Shown one piece after another: positions 42,012-50,921 of a stretch of DNA of 64,000 bases. The notes under the pieces are model-generated. The model ran no database searches and was not told the DNA's origin. It saw only the letters and a program-made list of their open reading frames with translations. Made by a program: the position numbers and the translations under genes. Each line of letters starts with the position of its first letter. The stretch's first letter is position 1. Source of the DNA: a virus; the IMG/VR virus record IMGVR_UViG_3300032242_002920, positions 62,001 to 126,000 of that record. One strand, written 5' to 3'.

Positions 42012-44315
42012 ATGAGTAATACAGACAAGTTAAATGCGCAGGTAGAGAATCTTAAGAAGCGAGGCGTAGCCCTTCCAAAGAATCCTGCTCGCGCTCAGTT
42101 AGCAGCGGCTTCTATGCACGAAATGGCAGTTACTCCCGGCGGTCCTCTTCGCGCTGCGGTAGGGGACACTGCTTATGGTCAGACTAAGGGCCGAGTAGGT
42201 AAGACGCAAAATTCTCAAACTATTTCCGAGATTGAGCGTAATAACGAACTTATTAGAGCAATGGGCGACAGTCGTCGTCTTAGTAGGCGTACCTCTTCTA
42301 CTGGTGGTGCCGGTGGAGATGTTTATTCTGCCATTCCTCGTTTTTACGATCCTCTTGAATTTTGGGACCTAAACGGTCTTCCATGGAACGTAGCAGACGA
42401 AGGACACAGGCACAAGCTTCATAAGTGGCTTCGTCTATTCTATTCAACCCATTACCTTGTCCCCATCCTTATTGACATTTTTACTCGCTTCCCGCTTGTT
42501 GGCATGGAGCTTGATTCTAAGGATAAAAAACTTGAACGTTTTTACGAAGACTTGTTCCTCGATCAGCTTGACTACCCAGAGTTTCTCGTGTCTCTTGGAC
42601 GCGAGTATTGGACTGTGGGCGAGGCCTTCCCTCTTGGTTCTTTTGACGAGGACCTTGGTATTTGGGAGCGTGAAGAACTTCTAAACCCAGAAGATGTAGT
42701 TATTGAGAACTTCCCTCTTCTTGGCTCGCGTCAAATGAAGATCGTTCCACCTGATTACCTCAAGAAGCTTGCGCAAACTAAGTCGCCTGCTAAGGAATTC
42801 GCACAGCTTGAGATGAATTACCCTGAGCTTATTCCTTACCTTCGTCGTAACGAGCATATTCCAATCTCTGACGTTCTTCTTAAGCAGGTCGCTAATACGC
42901 TTACTGATTGGGATGATCATGGTACCCCAATTCTTCTTCGTGGCCTTCGTACTCTTATTCACGAAGAGAAGCTTCTTGCATCACAGGATTCTATTGCTGA
43001 GCGCCTTTACTCACCACTGATCCTTGCCCGCCTAGGTATCATGGATCTTGGTGACGGTCAGGGTCCATGGGTTCCCGGTCCAGAGGAACTTGATGCTTTC
43101 CGTGACGACATGGACATTGCCTTGTCATCTGATTTCCGCCTTCTTGTCCATCACTTTGGTCTTGAAGTAGAAAATGTATTTGGTCGTGAACAAATGCCAC
43201 GACTTGGCGATGACTTTGATCGTATTGAGCGTCGTATCATGCAAATCTTTGGTGTTAACCCATCATTGCTTTCTGCTGGTTCATCATCACAGCCTTACGC
43301 ATCGTCCGCACTACAGGCTGAGTTCCTTAATCAAATTCTTAGAACCTTCCAAGGTTATCTTAAGAAGCATTACATGGAGCGCGCTTATGTTGTTGCCGAG
43401 GCTCAAGAGCATTGGGCATACGAGAAGCGTGGTAACCACCGTGTTCCAATTATGGAAGAGGTTGTTGAATATGACGAAGAGGGCAATAAGCATATTGTAA
43501 CTAAGCACAAACTTATGATCCCGGATCTCACATTCCAAACTCTTGACCTTCGCGATGAGGCAACTCAGCGTCAGTTCTTCCAGTCGCTTCGCGCTATGGG
43601 TCTTCCAATTCCAGATCAGAAGCTTATGATCGGTGTCAAGCATGACATTCGTGAACTTGTTGACGAATATAATGAAGAACTTATGTACAAGACGATTAAT
43701 CAGCAGCAAGCTAAGGTTGAGACTTGGAAGGCTCTTGACAGGGCTAATCTCCCAATTCCTCCAGACCTTGATGCAGAGGTTCGTTCAGTCATGGGCGGAG
43801 GCGCTGCTCAACAACCTGCTCCTGAAGCAGGTATGCCTCCCGGCGCAGGTGGTCCCGGCGGCGGTGCTGGCGGTCCCGGTGGAGCAGCAGGCGGTCCCGG
43901 CGGAGGTATTGTAATGCCCGGAATGCCCGAAGGCCTTGGACCAACTGGCGGTGGTCCAGCAGGAGTACCCGGAGGAGGTCCCCCTCCAATGGAAGGCAAT
44001 GCTTCTGGAACCGGAAACGGATTTGCGCCGCCAGCGAGTTTTGAACGCAGGCCCGGTATGCCTAGCCCAACTTCATCGGTCAATGCAAAAATTGCTGCAA
44101 CTGACTTGAATTCTAATGACGAGGATGCTACAATTGGTCCTAATAGAACTAGAGTAGAGAATGATACTGAAACGGTTCACACTTTACCAAAAGCTAAGAA
44201 CAAGAAAAGTTACAGTTTTGTAACAGAAGAACTTATCGAAGATCCTGTAAACGAACAAGTAGAGGAAAATGAGTCAAAGCACAAGTCCGCTGGAGACACA
44301 CAAGACCAAGATTGA
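42012..44315 (+). CDS. Portal protein
   Basis: 767 aa. Central region (FGVNPSLLSAGSSSQPYASS then QAEFLNQILRTFQGYLKKHY) is the characteristic portal stem/wing pattern. The C-terminal ~180 residues include a Gly/Pro/Met-rich low-complexity stretch (PPGAGGPGGGAGGPGGAAGG) and an acidic, charged end. It forms the dodecameric ring at the capsid vertex through which DNA is packaged. It follows the terminase cluster as in most tailed phages. Confidence 0.85.
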   Translation: MSNTDKLNAQVENLKKRGVALPKNPARAQLAAASMHEMAVTPGGPLRAAVGDTAYGQTKGRVGKTQNSQTISEIERNNELIRAMGDSRRLSRRTSSTGGAGGDVYSAIPRFYDPLEFWDLNGLPWNVADEGHRHKLHKWLRLFYSTHYLVPILIDIFTRFPLVGMELDSKDKKLERFYEDLFLDQLDYPEFLVSLGREYWTVGEAFPLGSFDEDLGIWEREELLNPEDVVIENFPLLGSRQMKIVPPDYLKKLAQTKSPAKEFAQLEMNYPELIPYLRRNEHIPISDVLLKQVANTLTDWDDHGTPILLRGLRTLIHEEKLLASQDSIAERLYSPLILARLGIMDLGDGQGPWVPGPEELDAFRDDMDIALSSDFRLLVHHFGLEVENVFGREQMPRLGDDFDRIERRIMQIFGVNPSLLSAGSSSQPYASSALQAEFLNQILRTFQGYLKKHYMERAYVVAEAQEHWAYEKRGNHRVPIMEEVVEYDEEGNKHIVTKHKLMIPDLTFQTLDLRDEATQRQFFQSLRAMGLPIPDQKLMIGVKHDIRELVDEYNEELMYKTINQQQAKVETWKALDRANLPIPPDLDAEVRSVMGGGAAQQPAPEAGMPPGAGGPGGGAGGPGGAAGGPGGGIVMPGMPEGLGPTGGGPAGVPGGGPPPMEGNASGTGNGFAPPASFERRPGMPSPTSSVNAKIAATDLNSNDEDATIGPNRTRVENDTETVHTLPKAKNKKSYSFVTEELIEDPVNEQVEENESKHKSAGDTQDQD

Positions 44316-45549
44316 GTCTTGGGTATCCAAAGGATACACTACTAATCAAGTTGTAGCTGAGCTTAAAAAGCTTGGTGTCAAAACTTCACAGCGCAGCGTC
44401 CAAAGGGCGGTTAAGCGATGGGGTCTTCCTAGCAATTTAAATATTGAGCAACCTTATACTCAGGTTAAGGGCGATAGGGCTTTTATCTTGACTGATATCT
44501 ACGAAGATATGCAAGATGTAACGCAAATTATTCGTGATCACGGTCTCGATCCTAATGAATGGGAAATTGAAAAGCCCGAATTCAGAATTAATCGCGGTAA
44601 GGATGGAATTGCTACAACGCAGGCTAAGCTTGTTCTTAGGCGTGTTGAGCCTTATGACGTAATCATTCCTGCTCGCGTTCCTTCTGATTATAAGAAACCT
44701 CAAGTCAAGAAGTCTAAGGGTCTTCTAAAAAGAAAGGACAAGGATAGTCCTAAGCTTGTCGTCTTTGTTGGCGATCAGCAGGCTCCCTTCCAAGATCAGG
44801 GTCTTCATGAGAAGTTTTGTCAGTGGCTTGCTGATTTTCAGCCAGATGAGGGCGTTCTTATTGGAGACCTTATTGATCTTCCAACTATTAGTCGTCACCC
44901 CGATACGCCTGAGCTTGATGAAAGCGTTCAAGGATGTATTGATATTGGTTATCAAATTCTTCGCGATTATGTTGAAAGTAGTGAGTCAACTTCATGGAAG
45001 AAGCTTGAGGGTAATCACGACTATCGACTTCGCAGGGCGGTTATTGATAACCTGCGTGAGTTTTATGGTATCCGTAAGGCTAAGGGTAAGAACGAATTGC
45101 CGGATATTCCACTGTTGGATGTTGAGAATTTGCTAAGGCTTGATGAGCTTGGCATTGAGTTTGTTCGTCCTAACGGAAGTTGGGAGACGGCTCAGGTTGA
45201 AGTGTCGCCACATCTTGCCGCAAGGCATGGTTGGATTGCTAAGAAGGGTTCAGGAGCTAGCGCACTTGCATCCCTTGAACATCTTGGTTATAGTATCATT
45301 GTTGGTCATACTCACAGGCAGGGTCTTGTGTATAAGACTAAGCATGATATTAATGGTAAGCCTTCTACCATTACTGGTGTGGAGACTGGTTGCATGTGTC
45401 GTATTGAAGATGGTCTAGGTTACGCTGTGGCTCCAGATTGGTTAAATGGATTTGCAACAGCGTGGGTCTGGCCTGATGGTAAGTTTAAAATTGATCTAGC
45501 CACCTATGTAGATGGTGTGCTATACTATGGAGACAAGCGTTATGAGTAA
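44269..45549 (+). CDS. HTH-metallophosphoesterase fusion
   Basis: 426 aa, overlapping the portal 3' end by 47 bp; ATG after GAGGAAA. Residues ~12-52 form an HTH (GYTTNQVVAELKKLGVKTSQ). Residues ~160-385 are a calcineurin-type phosphoesterase: VVFVGDQQAP, IGDLIDLP, LEGNHDYR, ARHGW and VGHTHRQ, with the first motif's His replaced by Gln. It could cleave nucleic-acid or nucleotide phosphates and be directed to DNA by the HTH. Confidence 0.8.
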   Translation: MSQSTSPLETHKTKIESWVSKGYTTNQVVAELKKLGVKTSQRSVQRAVKRWGLPSNLNIEQPYTQVKGDRAFILTDIYEDMQDVTQIIRDHGLDPNEWEIEKPEFRINRGKDGIATTQAKLVLRRVEPYDVIIPARVPSDYKKPQVKKSKGLLKRKDKDSPKLVVFVGDQQAPFQDQGLHEKFCQWLADFQPDEGVLIGDLIDLPTISRHPDTPELDESVQGCIDIGYQILRDYVESSESTSWKKLEGNHDYRLRRAVIDNLREFYGIRKAKGKNELPDIPLLDVENLLRLDELGIEFVRPNGSWETAQVEVSPHLAARHGWIAKKGSGASALASLEHLGYSIIVGHTHRQGLVYKTKHDINGKPSTITGVETGCMCRIEDGLGYAVAPDWLNGFATAWVWPDGKFKIDLATYVDGVLYYGDKRYE

Positions 45550-45718
45550 GTTTAAAAAGAAAAAGGATAATATGTACACCCGTCCGCAATCAGTTTGCGT
45601 TGTAGTGTACGACATGTCAGGCGCTCCAATTGCCGATAGTGTTGCTGAAGAAATTGCTGACAGCATCACTCACATTGCGCAGCGTGAAAAGTACGCAGTT
45701 AACGTTACACGAGCATGA
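45542..45718 (+). CDS. Hypothetical protein (58 aa)
   Basis: From ATG 45542 (MSKFKKKKDN); the longer frame overlaps the phosphoesterase. Basic N-terminus, then SVCVVVYDMSGAPIADSVAE. No family recognised. Coupled to neighbours by short overlaps on both sides. Confidence 0.55.
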   Translation: MSKFKKKKDNMYTRPQSVCVVVYDMSGAPIADSVAEEIADSITHIAQREKYAVNVTRA

Positions 45719-45972
45719 GTAGCGAGCCAACGCCCTTGGAGATCACAGTATCTTCATCAGTAGGCGGCAAGGTACAGATCATCAAGTTTGAGTATTCTGA
45801 GGATTATCATTTCTCGCAGTCAGAGAAATGGTCTATTCCCGAGGACTGGACTGCTGAACAAGTTGCGGAATACCGCACAAAGGTTCAGGAGAAGCTAGAT
45901 GCAGATCTGCAAAAGCAGGCTCAAATTCGCGTTGATCAATTAATCGAACAAAAGTATGGAAGCAGTGAGTGA
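45715..45972 (+). CDS. Hypothetical protein (85 aa)
   Basis: Starts in an ATGA overlap. Beta-like first half, then a helical charged second half (EQVAEYRTKVQEKLDADLQK). Soluble; function unknown. Confidence 0.55.
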   Translation: MSSEPTPLEITVSSSVGGKVQIIKFEYSEDYHFSQSEKWSIPEDWTAEQVAEYRTKVQEKLDADLQKQAQIRVDQLIEQKYGSSE

Positions 45973-46081
45973 TAACAAGATCATAGAGGAGCTTAGAGAG
46001 CAGATAAAGGCTCTTACGCAACTTGTAGCTCAAATGCACATTGATCTTTATAGCCATATTAACGGTGAAAAGGAAAAGTAA
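45965..46081 (+). CDS. Small coiled-coil protein (38 aa)
   Basis: GTG 45965 to TAA 46079-46081. The peptide has IIEELREQIKALTQLVAQMH, a clean amphipathic helix with heptad leucines, and ends in TAATG overlap with the dNMP kinase. Short but well packed between overlapping genes. Confidence 0.5.
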   Translation: MSDNKIIEELREQIKALTQLVAQMHIDLYSHINGEKEK

Positions 46082-46704
46082 TGTTAGTTTTAGGAATTCA
46101 CGGTCCCTCTCGTAGTGGTAAGGATACTATTTATCAGATTCTTTTGGAAGAGTTTCCTTTGATTAAATTTGAACGTCAAGGTTTTGCCGACGCTCTTAAA
46201 ATTTCTGCCGCTAAATCCCTCGGACTAAAAGGTTCTTCTTCAGAACTTATTGTTAAAATGGATACTCTTAAGGAAGAGGGGCAGATCCATACGCCTTGGG
46301 GGAAAATTTCCGGTCGTGAATTCTTGCAGTACTACGGAACCGAAGGTCATAGAGACATGTTTGGCAGCGACTTTTGGCTTGATCAGGTAGTTCCCAATAT
46401 TTATAATCCAAGAGAACGTTACATAGGAATCAATCGCGTTTGTGACGTTCTTGTAATTCCTGATGTTCGTTATCAAAATGAAGTTGGTAGGGTCAATGAT
46501 GCTGGCGGTCAACTTTGGAAGATTAAAAGAAATGTTGAAGGTCACACTACTGGTCATGCATCGGAAGGTGAATTAGTTGCAAATTGGGATCGCGTCATTG
46601 ATAACAATGCCACTAAAGATGACCTTCGCTCTGATGTAAAAAATGCTTTTAATAGTATTGCTAATCAAATTATTAACGATAGGGTAACAAAGGTATTTCA
46701 ATGA
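46081..46704 (+). CDS. Deoxynucleoside monophosphate kinase
   Basis: 207 aa. Walker A GIHGPSRSGKDTIYQ at ~5-19. SGREFLQYYGTEGHRDMFGS followed by DFWLDQV at ~79-106 is the conserved feature of T4 gp1-like phage dNMP kinases. It phosphorylates dNMPs for phage DNA synthesis, complementing NrdJ. Its stop overlaps the next ATG. Confidence 0.85.
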   Translation: MLVLGIHGPSRSGKDTIYQILLEEFPLIKFERQGFADALKISAAKSLGLKGSSSELIVKMDTLKEEGQIHTPWGKISGREFLQYYGTEGHRDMFGSDFWLDQVVPNIYNPRERYIGINRVCDVLVIPDVRYQNEVGRVNDAGGQLWKIKRNVEGHTTGHASEGELVANWDRVIDNNATKDDLRSDVKNAFNSIANQIINDRVTKVFQ

Positions 46705-47321
46705 GCAGTAAAATAGCCGTAGATATTGATGATTCGCTTTATTCGTTTAATGACCTAGCTCAGGAAATGATGACTCAAGTGACCCTTCAAAACGGAGAAG
46801 ATCTTTTTCAAAGGGGAGCTTATTCATCATGGAATGAATGGAGAACTCCCGCAGATTTATTCCAAAACGAATGGCAATCAATTATTGATTTGTGTCATCG
46901 TGATCACATTATTCGCAGTCAAATTCCATTCAAAAATGCGGTTACTACGCTGCGTAAAATTTTTGATTCAGGTAACGACATTATTTATATTTCTAATCGC
47001 TCTGAGAGCGCCTACGATGCGACATATGAGTGGTTACAGGCACACGGTTTTCCTCAAGCCAAGTCTTTAATTTGTACAACAGAAAATAAAGCTTCGTTTA
47101 TTGCAGATTGTCAGTACATTATTGACGACAGGCCTAAGACTTTGGTAGAATTTGTGTACGATTATAATTGGCGAGAAGAGGCAACTGTTGCTCGCAAGGG
47201 TTTTGGCCTATTCTGCGAATACAATCGAGCGCTTACAGACGTACCCGGAATTTACCTAGCGCCTAATTGGACGCTACTTGAAAAGTATATTAAAGAAAAG
47301 AGTAATTTGATCTATGGATGA
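46701..47321 (+). CDS. HAD-type nucleotidase
   Basis: 206 aa. HAD motif I KIAVDIDDSLYSF (~4-16; D-x-D), motif II IIYISNRSE, and motif IV YIIDDRPK (~136-143). Likely a 5'(3')-deoxyribonucleotidase or phosphatase acting on nucleotides, in keeping with the adjacent kinase. Substrate not determined. Confidence 0.75.
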   Translation: MSSKIAVDIDDSLYSFNDLAQEMMTQVTLQNGEDLFQRGAYSSWNEWRTPADLFQNEWQSIIDLCHRDHIIRSQIPFKNAVTTLRKIFDSGNDIIYISNRSESAYDATYEWLQAHGFPQAKSLICTTENKASFIADCQYIIDDRPKTLVEFVYDYNWREEATVARKGFGLFCEYNRALTDVPGIYLAPNWTLLEKYIKEKSNLIYG

Positions 47322-47550
47322 AATGATACAAGTATCAGTTTTAGTAACTGATTTAGAAATCATTAGGGCTGCTCTTTCGTCAGCCTATTATCAAAACGAG
47401 ACTATGGATATCTCGGAACAGTATCGTAAACTTAACAATCGTCCACAGCCTAGTCCTATGACAAAGGCGCTTCAAGGCGCGGTTGCTAAAGTTGAAAATT
47501 ATATTAAAATTGCAGAAATTGAAGAAGAGGAAGTAATTGAAGATGAGTGA
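47314..47550 (+). CDS. Hypothetical protein (78 aa)
   Basis: Helical acidic protein ending IAEIEEEEVIEDE; overlaps its neighbours at both ends. No family recognised. Confidence 0.5.
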   Translation: MDEMIQVSVLVTDLEIIRAALSSAYYQNETMDISEQYRKLNNRPQPSPMTKALQGAVAKVENYIKIAEIEEEEVIEDE

Positions 47551-47791
47551 GTTTTCGCAGGATTCGGCTTTCAAGCAGGCGGCAGACATCGCAGGACAAA
47601 TGAAGCTGATTGAAGAAAATGAAACATTTGAAGAGGTTCTTGCTAGAGCGGAAAGAATTTCAGCAGCTATGGAACTTGATCTCAATTCTATTTATGATTC
47701 TCTAAATGTTGTTATTGACATGATTGATGAACCAAGCGCTCGTAGAGCAGTTGAAGATATTAGAGATGAAATTTACCGATGCATGAAGTAA
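47543..47791 (+). CDS. Hypothetical protein (82 aa)
   Basis: From ATG 47543 in an ATGAGTGA overlap with the previous stop. Helical, negatively charged (EEVLARAERISAAMELDLNS); no motif recognised. Confidence 0.5.
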   Translation: MSEFSQDSAFKQAADIAGQMKLIEENETFEEVLARAERISAAMELDLNSIYDSLNVVIDMIDEPSARRAVEDIRDEIYRCMK

Positions 47792-48021
47792 ATTCTTTGC
47801 CAAATTTTGCCAAAGGTATTTTTCGAGGTTTATATCAAGCAATTAAAACTGATGTTGATGTTTTTCTTTTAGCGGTTGCTGGATTAATTTGGCCCATTAA
47901 AATTTTTAGAGGACTCTTTACATCCACGATTATTTATGTTATAATAAGACGAGCAGATGGTTTAATGACTGCATATGTAAATCTTAAAAATCGCGAACTA
48001 AATCAAATTGATCATGGATAA
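47779..48021 (+). CDS. Small membrane protein (80 aa)
   Basis: A hydrophobic span VDVFLLAVAGLIWPIKIF near residues 26-43 and a second, FTSTIIYVIIRR, suggest a membrane location. Unknown function. Confidence 0.55.
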   Translation: MHEVNSLPNFAKGIFRGLYQAIKTDVDVFLLAVAGLIWPIKIFRGLFTSTIIYVIIRRADGLMTAYVNLKNRELNQIDHG

Positions 48022-48541
48022 TAAAATTCCCCTCAACTCGTATGTCAAACTCAAAGAGGGTTTTGCTGAAACCGATGTCTACAGAAACGTAGACGCAGGT
48101 GCTACGGGTTGGGTTCGTCATTGTAAAGTTGATGACGACGGGTTTTCAATGATTTTTATTGAATGGGATGAGACTAATCCTAAGTACGCAGGTGAAGTTG
48201 ATAAATGGGCGTTTGAAAATCATTTTGAAATCATTAGTTCTGAGCATAATGACGACAAAGTAGCCGAACGATACATTGAAAGTATTAGAATCGCAACGGA
48301 TGAAGCTCTTGCATCAGATGGGTTTATTATGGTAACGGTTCGTCAAAGTACCGCTAAGAGTGGTAAAACTATTTATGAACCTGCCGTATTCGGTGGCGAA
48401 ATGAACAAAGAAGTTCTTTATATCCTAGAAGCTCAAATAGCTTATATGGCTAATACGCTACTACAAGATTTTATTCAAACAACATTAAATAGTATGAACG
48501 TCGAAGATGTAACGGAGAAAGATGATGAGTCAGGACGGTAA
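48014..48541 (+). CDS. Hypothetical protein (175 aa)
   Basis: ATG 48014 (MDNKIPLNSYVKL). First half resembles a small beta barrel (ATGWVRHCKVDDDGFSMIFI); second half helical. No catalytic signature. Confidence 0.55.
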   Translation: MDNKIPLNSYVKLKEGFAETDVYRNVDAGATGWVRHCKVDDDGFSMIFIEWDETNPKYAGEVDKWAFENHFEIISSEHNDDKVAERYIESIRIATDEALASDGFIMVTVRQSTAKSGKTIYEPAVFGGEMNKEVLYILEAQIAYMANTLLQDFIQTTLNSMNVEDVTEKDDESGR

Positions 48542-48785
48542 AGGTCAATTAATTCCCAAGGACATTAAGGGCAATGGGCGTAATAGTAAATGGAAGCATT
48601 GTCCGTGTGGCGGGGAATTTTATGCTGCGACTAACAGCAAGTTTGCTAAGTGTTCTAATGGTGAGGTTCGTTGCACATCTTGTTATCGCCAAGCGAAGAA
48701 GTTCGGCAGTGGAGGACTTGGCTGTGGCCCCGATTGTAGTGAAATCGCGGCCAAGATGTGGGGAAACGGTGAGTCCGAATCATAA
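48522..48785 (+). CDS. Zinc-ribbon-type small protein
   Basis: 87 aa, CPCGGEFYAATN...CSNG...CTSCYRQ, GCGPDC near the end; several Cys pairs could bind zinc. Start is ATG 48522 or 48525. Overlaps its neighbours. Confidence 0.55.
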   Translation: MMSQDGKGQLIPKDIKGNGRNSKWKHCPCGGEFYAATNSKFAKCSNGEVRCTSCYRQAKKFGSGGLGCGPDCSEIAAKMWGNGESES

Positions 48786-48981
48786 AATTTGTACAGCTTG
48801 TAAATCAAAACGCATTCAAGAAGTACGCTCTCCAAGAGAACTTATTAAACTTCCTATAGAAATTACACAGGACAAAGTTTTTAATAAAAGGGGTATTCCT
48901 ATTTTTGTTTGCGAATTTTGTGATGCATATGAATTAGAAGCAGCACTGGCAGCACATCAAAAACGCATAGATAATAAGTGA
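48739..48981 (+). CDS. Small zinc-ribbon protein (80 aa), start uncertain
   Basis: The frame is open from 48574 but only the C-terminal part looks coding. GTG 48739 gives RPRCGETVSPNHKICTACKS followed by FVCEFCDAYELE, a typical zinc ribbon CxCG...CxxC. It ends in overlap with the YunG-like gene. Confidence 0.5.
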   Translation: MKSRPRCGETVSPNHKICTACKSKRIQEVRSPRELIKLPIEITQDKVFNKRGIPIFVCEFCDAYELEAALAAHQKRIDNK

Positions 48982-50921
48982 TGACATGGATTTCAGACGC
49001 AATTACGCCGGGTGAGATTGACGCGCTCAAATTGGCAGCTTCGCAGGCTTGGTCTGAGGATACCCGCTACCCTAGATGGTCCAAAACTGATAATTCAGCA
49101 GGAGGCGGACAATGTTACGTCACTTCGGTATGGCTTGTTGAAAGGCTTGGCGGTTATATTGGTAAAAAAGCTGGTCACTTTGTTTGGCTTAGCCCGGACG
49201 AGTCATATGTCCTTGATTTGACTGGTAATCATTCTGGAACCGCCTCTTATCAACCTAATGATGGTTACAAGCCATTTAAAGCCGTTTCTAATAAAAGAAC
49301 GCAAACCTTCGGTAAGCGGGCGAATTTAATTTTTAATCATTTAGAGAGCGCTTTACGCGTCTCTAACGACTCGTTGACTGGCGATGCTTTTCCGGGACAG
49401 GAACCACAGCGTCAAAATGATATTGACTCGCAATATTTGCATGATGAACCAGAACGTGATGGATTTGATGACGGCACAAAGGAGTATAATTTCTTTTATG
49501 CTAATGGGTCTTTAGAAATTTCACCAACCGACCAATTTAATCACGACGATTTAGCTCGTCATCTTCATGTTGGCGATGATCACACGGGGCCAATGTCAAG
49601 TGGTACCGTATTAGTTGATAACAATGTTGCCACTTGGGAAGTTTATTCAAATGTTAATTTGAAACCAATGGCTCGAATCTTTAAAGATTATACTAGCCAA
49701 GTTGGTTGGGAATGGGGCGGACTTAAAGATATTAGCGGCAAGGTTGTCAGCAAAATTTTTGAACCCTCTAAACCCGCTAAGGTTCTTAATTATGTTTGGG
49801 CCAATGATCATCTTTACATCGGCAGGGTTTCTCATGCGGTCCTAGCTATTGACACTGGTAGCCAACCCCTTTGCGGTAAGATTGAAATTATTGGCAATAA
49901 AGCTAAAGTTGCTCCCGCATATACCGCAGCATTACCTCAACTATTTGAATGGGCAGGAGATCAGGGCTTCAAACTTTATGGTTCATCAAATAACTTGGTT
50001 GAACGTAATGAAACAATGGAACTTAAAGATCTTGGTACACCCAATTCCGGTCGTCCTCCAACTAATCCCTTAGAAGGTGAAGCTGAAGATGACACCATAA
50101 TCAATTCTGAAACAGAACTTGGTGTTCATAAGTGTCCTATTTGTGATGAGATTTTTCCTGATTGGCACCTTTACGAAGAGCATCGTAGAGACGAACATGG
50201 TGATAGTGGCGAAATTAATGAAGATGGTGGTTTCCCCGAGCTTGATATGGATCAGACTAATCCTCCGCACTTCACTGAACAACAACCATTAACAATGCCG
50301 GTTTATGGCATGACTGAAGCATCTCGTGTTGATGGTTTTGATAAGTATGCTAAAGCTTTTAAATACGATGACAATCATCAGTTTTATGTTGCCTATGTGT
50401 CTGGATCACCAGTTGGCTATGCAGCGGTTAAAGACAATCATGTAATCATGGTTTATTCGGCACTTAGAAATCGCGGTGTATTTTCTGCGTTAGAATCTCA
50501 GTTAAAAAGGCATTATTCTTATCTTGAAAGTGGCATCGCTCACGATTGGGAGAAAAAATATTTGCGTAAGCGCGGTTGGGTAAATGCCAGCAAAGATAAA
50601 TGGGTATACTCTGCTAATGGAGAGGCAAAAGATTTGTTGCAGGACCCAATTCCATTTATTTATGATATTCCAGCAGATACGATTACTGTTGGTCACCCCG
50701 GCCAGCGCACATCAGATATCCCCGGCAAGTTTACACCCGCAGGTATTGTGGAAGGTATGTATGAACCGGGCGGCACAGTAAACATTACTACCATGACTAC
50801 TATGCCTTATACAGTAAATCATATTTTGACATTGTGGTATTATCAATACCCAGAGTTCAGTGTTAAGCGAATCAATCTTATTGACGCTGAAGGAAAGAAA
50901 ACTAAATTAGCTAATGCGTAA
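48981..50921 (+). CDS. Multidomain protein: YunG-like, C2H2, GNAT-like
   Basis: 646 aa from ATG 48981 (GTG 48978 possible). Residues ~1-110: GGGQCYVTSVWLVERLGG, AGHFVW and VLDLTGNH supply Cys, His and Asp in the order of a YunG/papain-like fold. A C2H2-type finger CPICDEIFPDWHLYEEH is at ~384-400. Residues ~444-546 resemble a GNAT acetyltransferase (YVAYVSGSPVGYAAVKDN, RNRGVFSALESQLKRH). The middle is a beta-rich module also seen in the 1322-aa gene. Function unknown; may act in the capsid or inside the host. Confidence 0.6.
   Translation: MTWISDAITPGEIDALKLAASQAWSEDTRYPRWSKTDNSAGGGQCYVTSVWLVERLGGYIGKKAGHFVWLSPDESYVLDLTGNHSGTASYQPNDGYKPFKAVSNKRTQTFGKRANLIFNHLESALRVSNDSLTGDAFPGQEPQRQNDIDSQYLHDEPERDGFDDGTKEYNFFYANGSLEISPTDQFNHDDLARHLHVGDDHTGPMSSGTVLVDNNVATWEVYSNVNLKPMARIFKDYTSQVGWEWGGLKDISGKVVSKIFEPSKPAKVLNYVWANDHLYIGRVSHAVLAIDTGSQPLCGKIEIIGNKAKVAPAYTAALPQLFEWAGDQGFKLYGSSNNLVERNETMELKDLGTPNSGRPPTNPLEGEAEDDTIINSETELGVHKCPICDEIFPDWHLYEEHRRDEHGDSGEINEDGGFPELDMDQTNPPHFTEQQPLTMPVYGMTEASRVDGFDKYAKAFKYDDNHQFYVAYVSGSPVGYAAVKDNHVIMVYSALRNRGVFSALESQLKRHYSYLESGIAHDWEKKYLRKRGWVNASKDKWVYSANGEAKDLLQDPIPFIYDIPADTITVGHPGQRTSDIPGKFTPAGIVEGMYEPGGTVNITTMTTMPYTVNHILTLWYYQYPEFSVKRINLIDAEGKKTKLANA

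Noticed and set aside
43808-44083. Pro/Gly-rich minus-strand frame in the portal gene
   Set aside because: Antisense reading of the Gly/Pro-rich portal tail; composition artefact.
48574-48738. N-terminal extension of the 48739 zinc protein
   Set aside because: The extended part is an out-of-frame reading of the preceding gene; start placed at GTG 48739.
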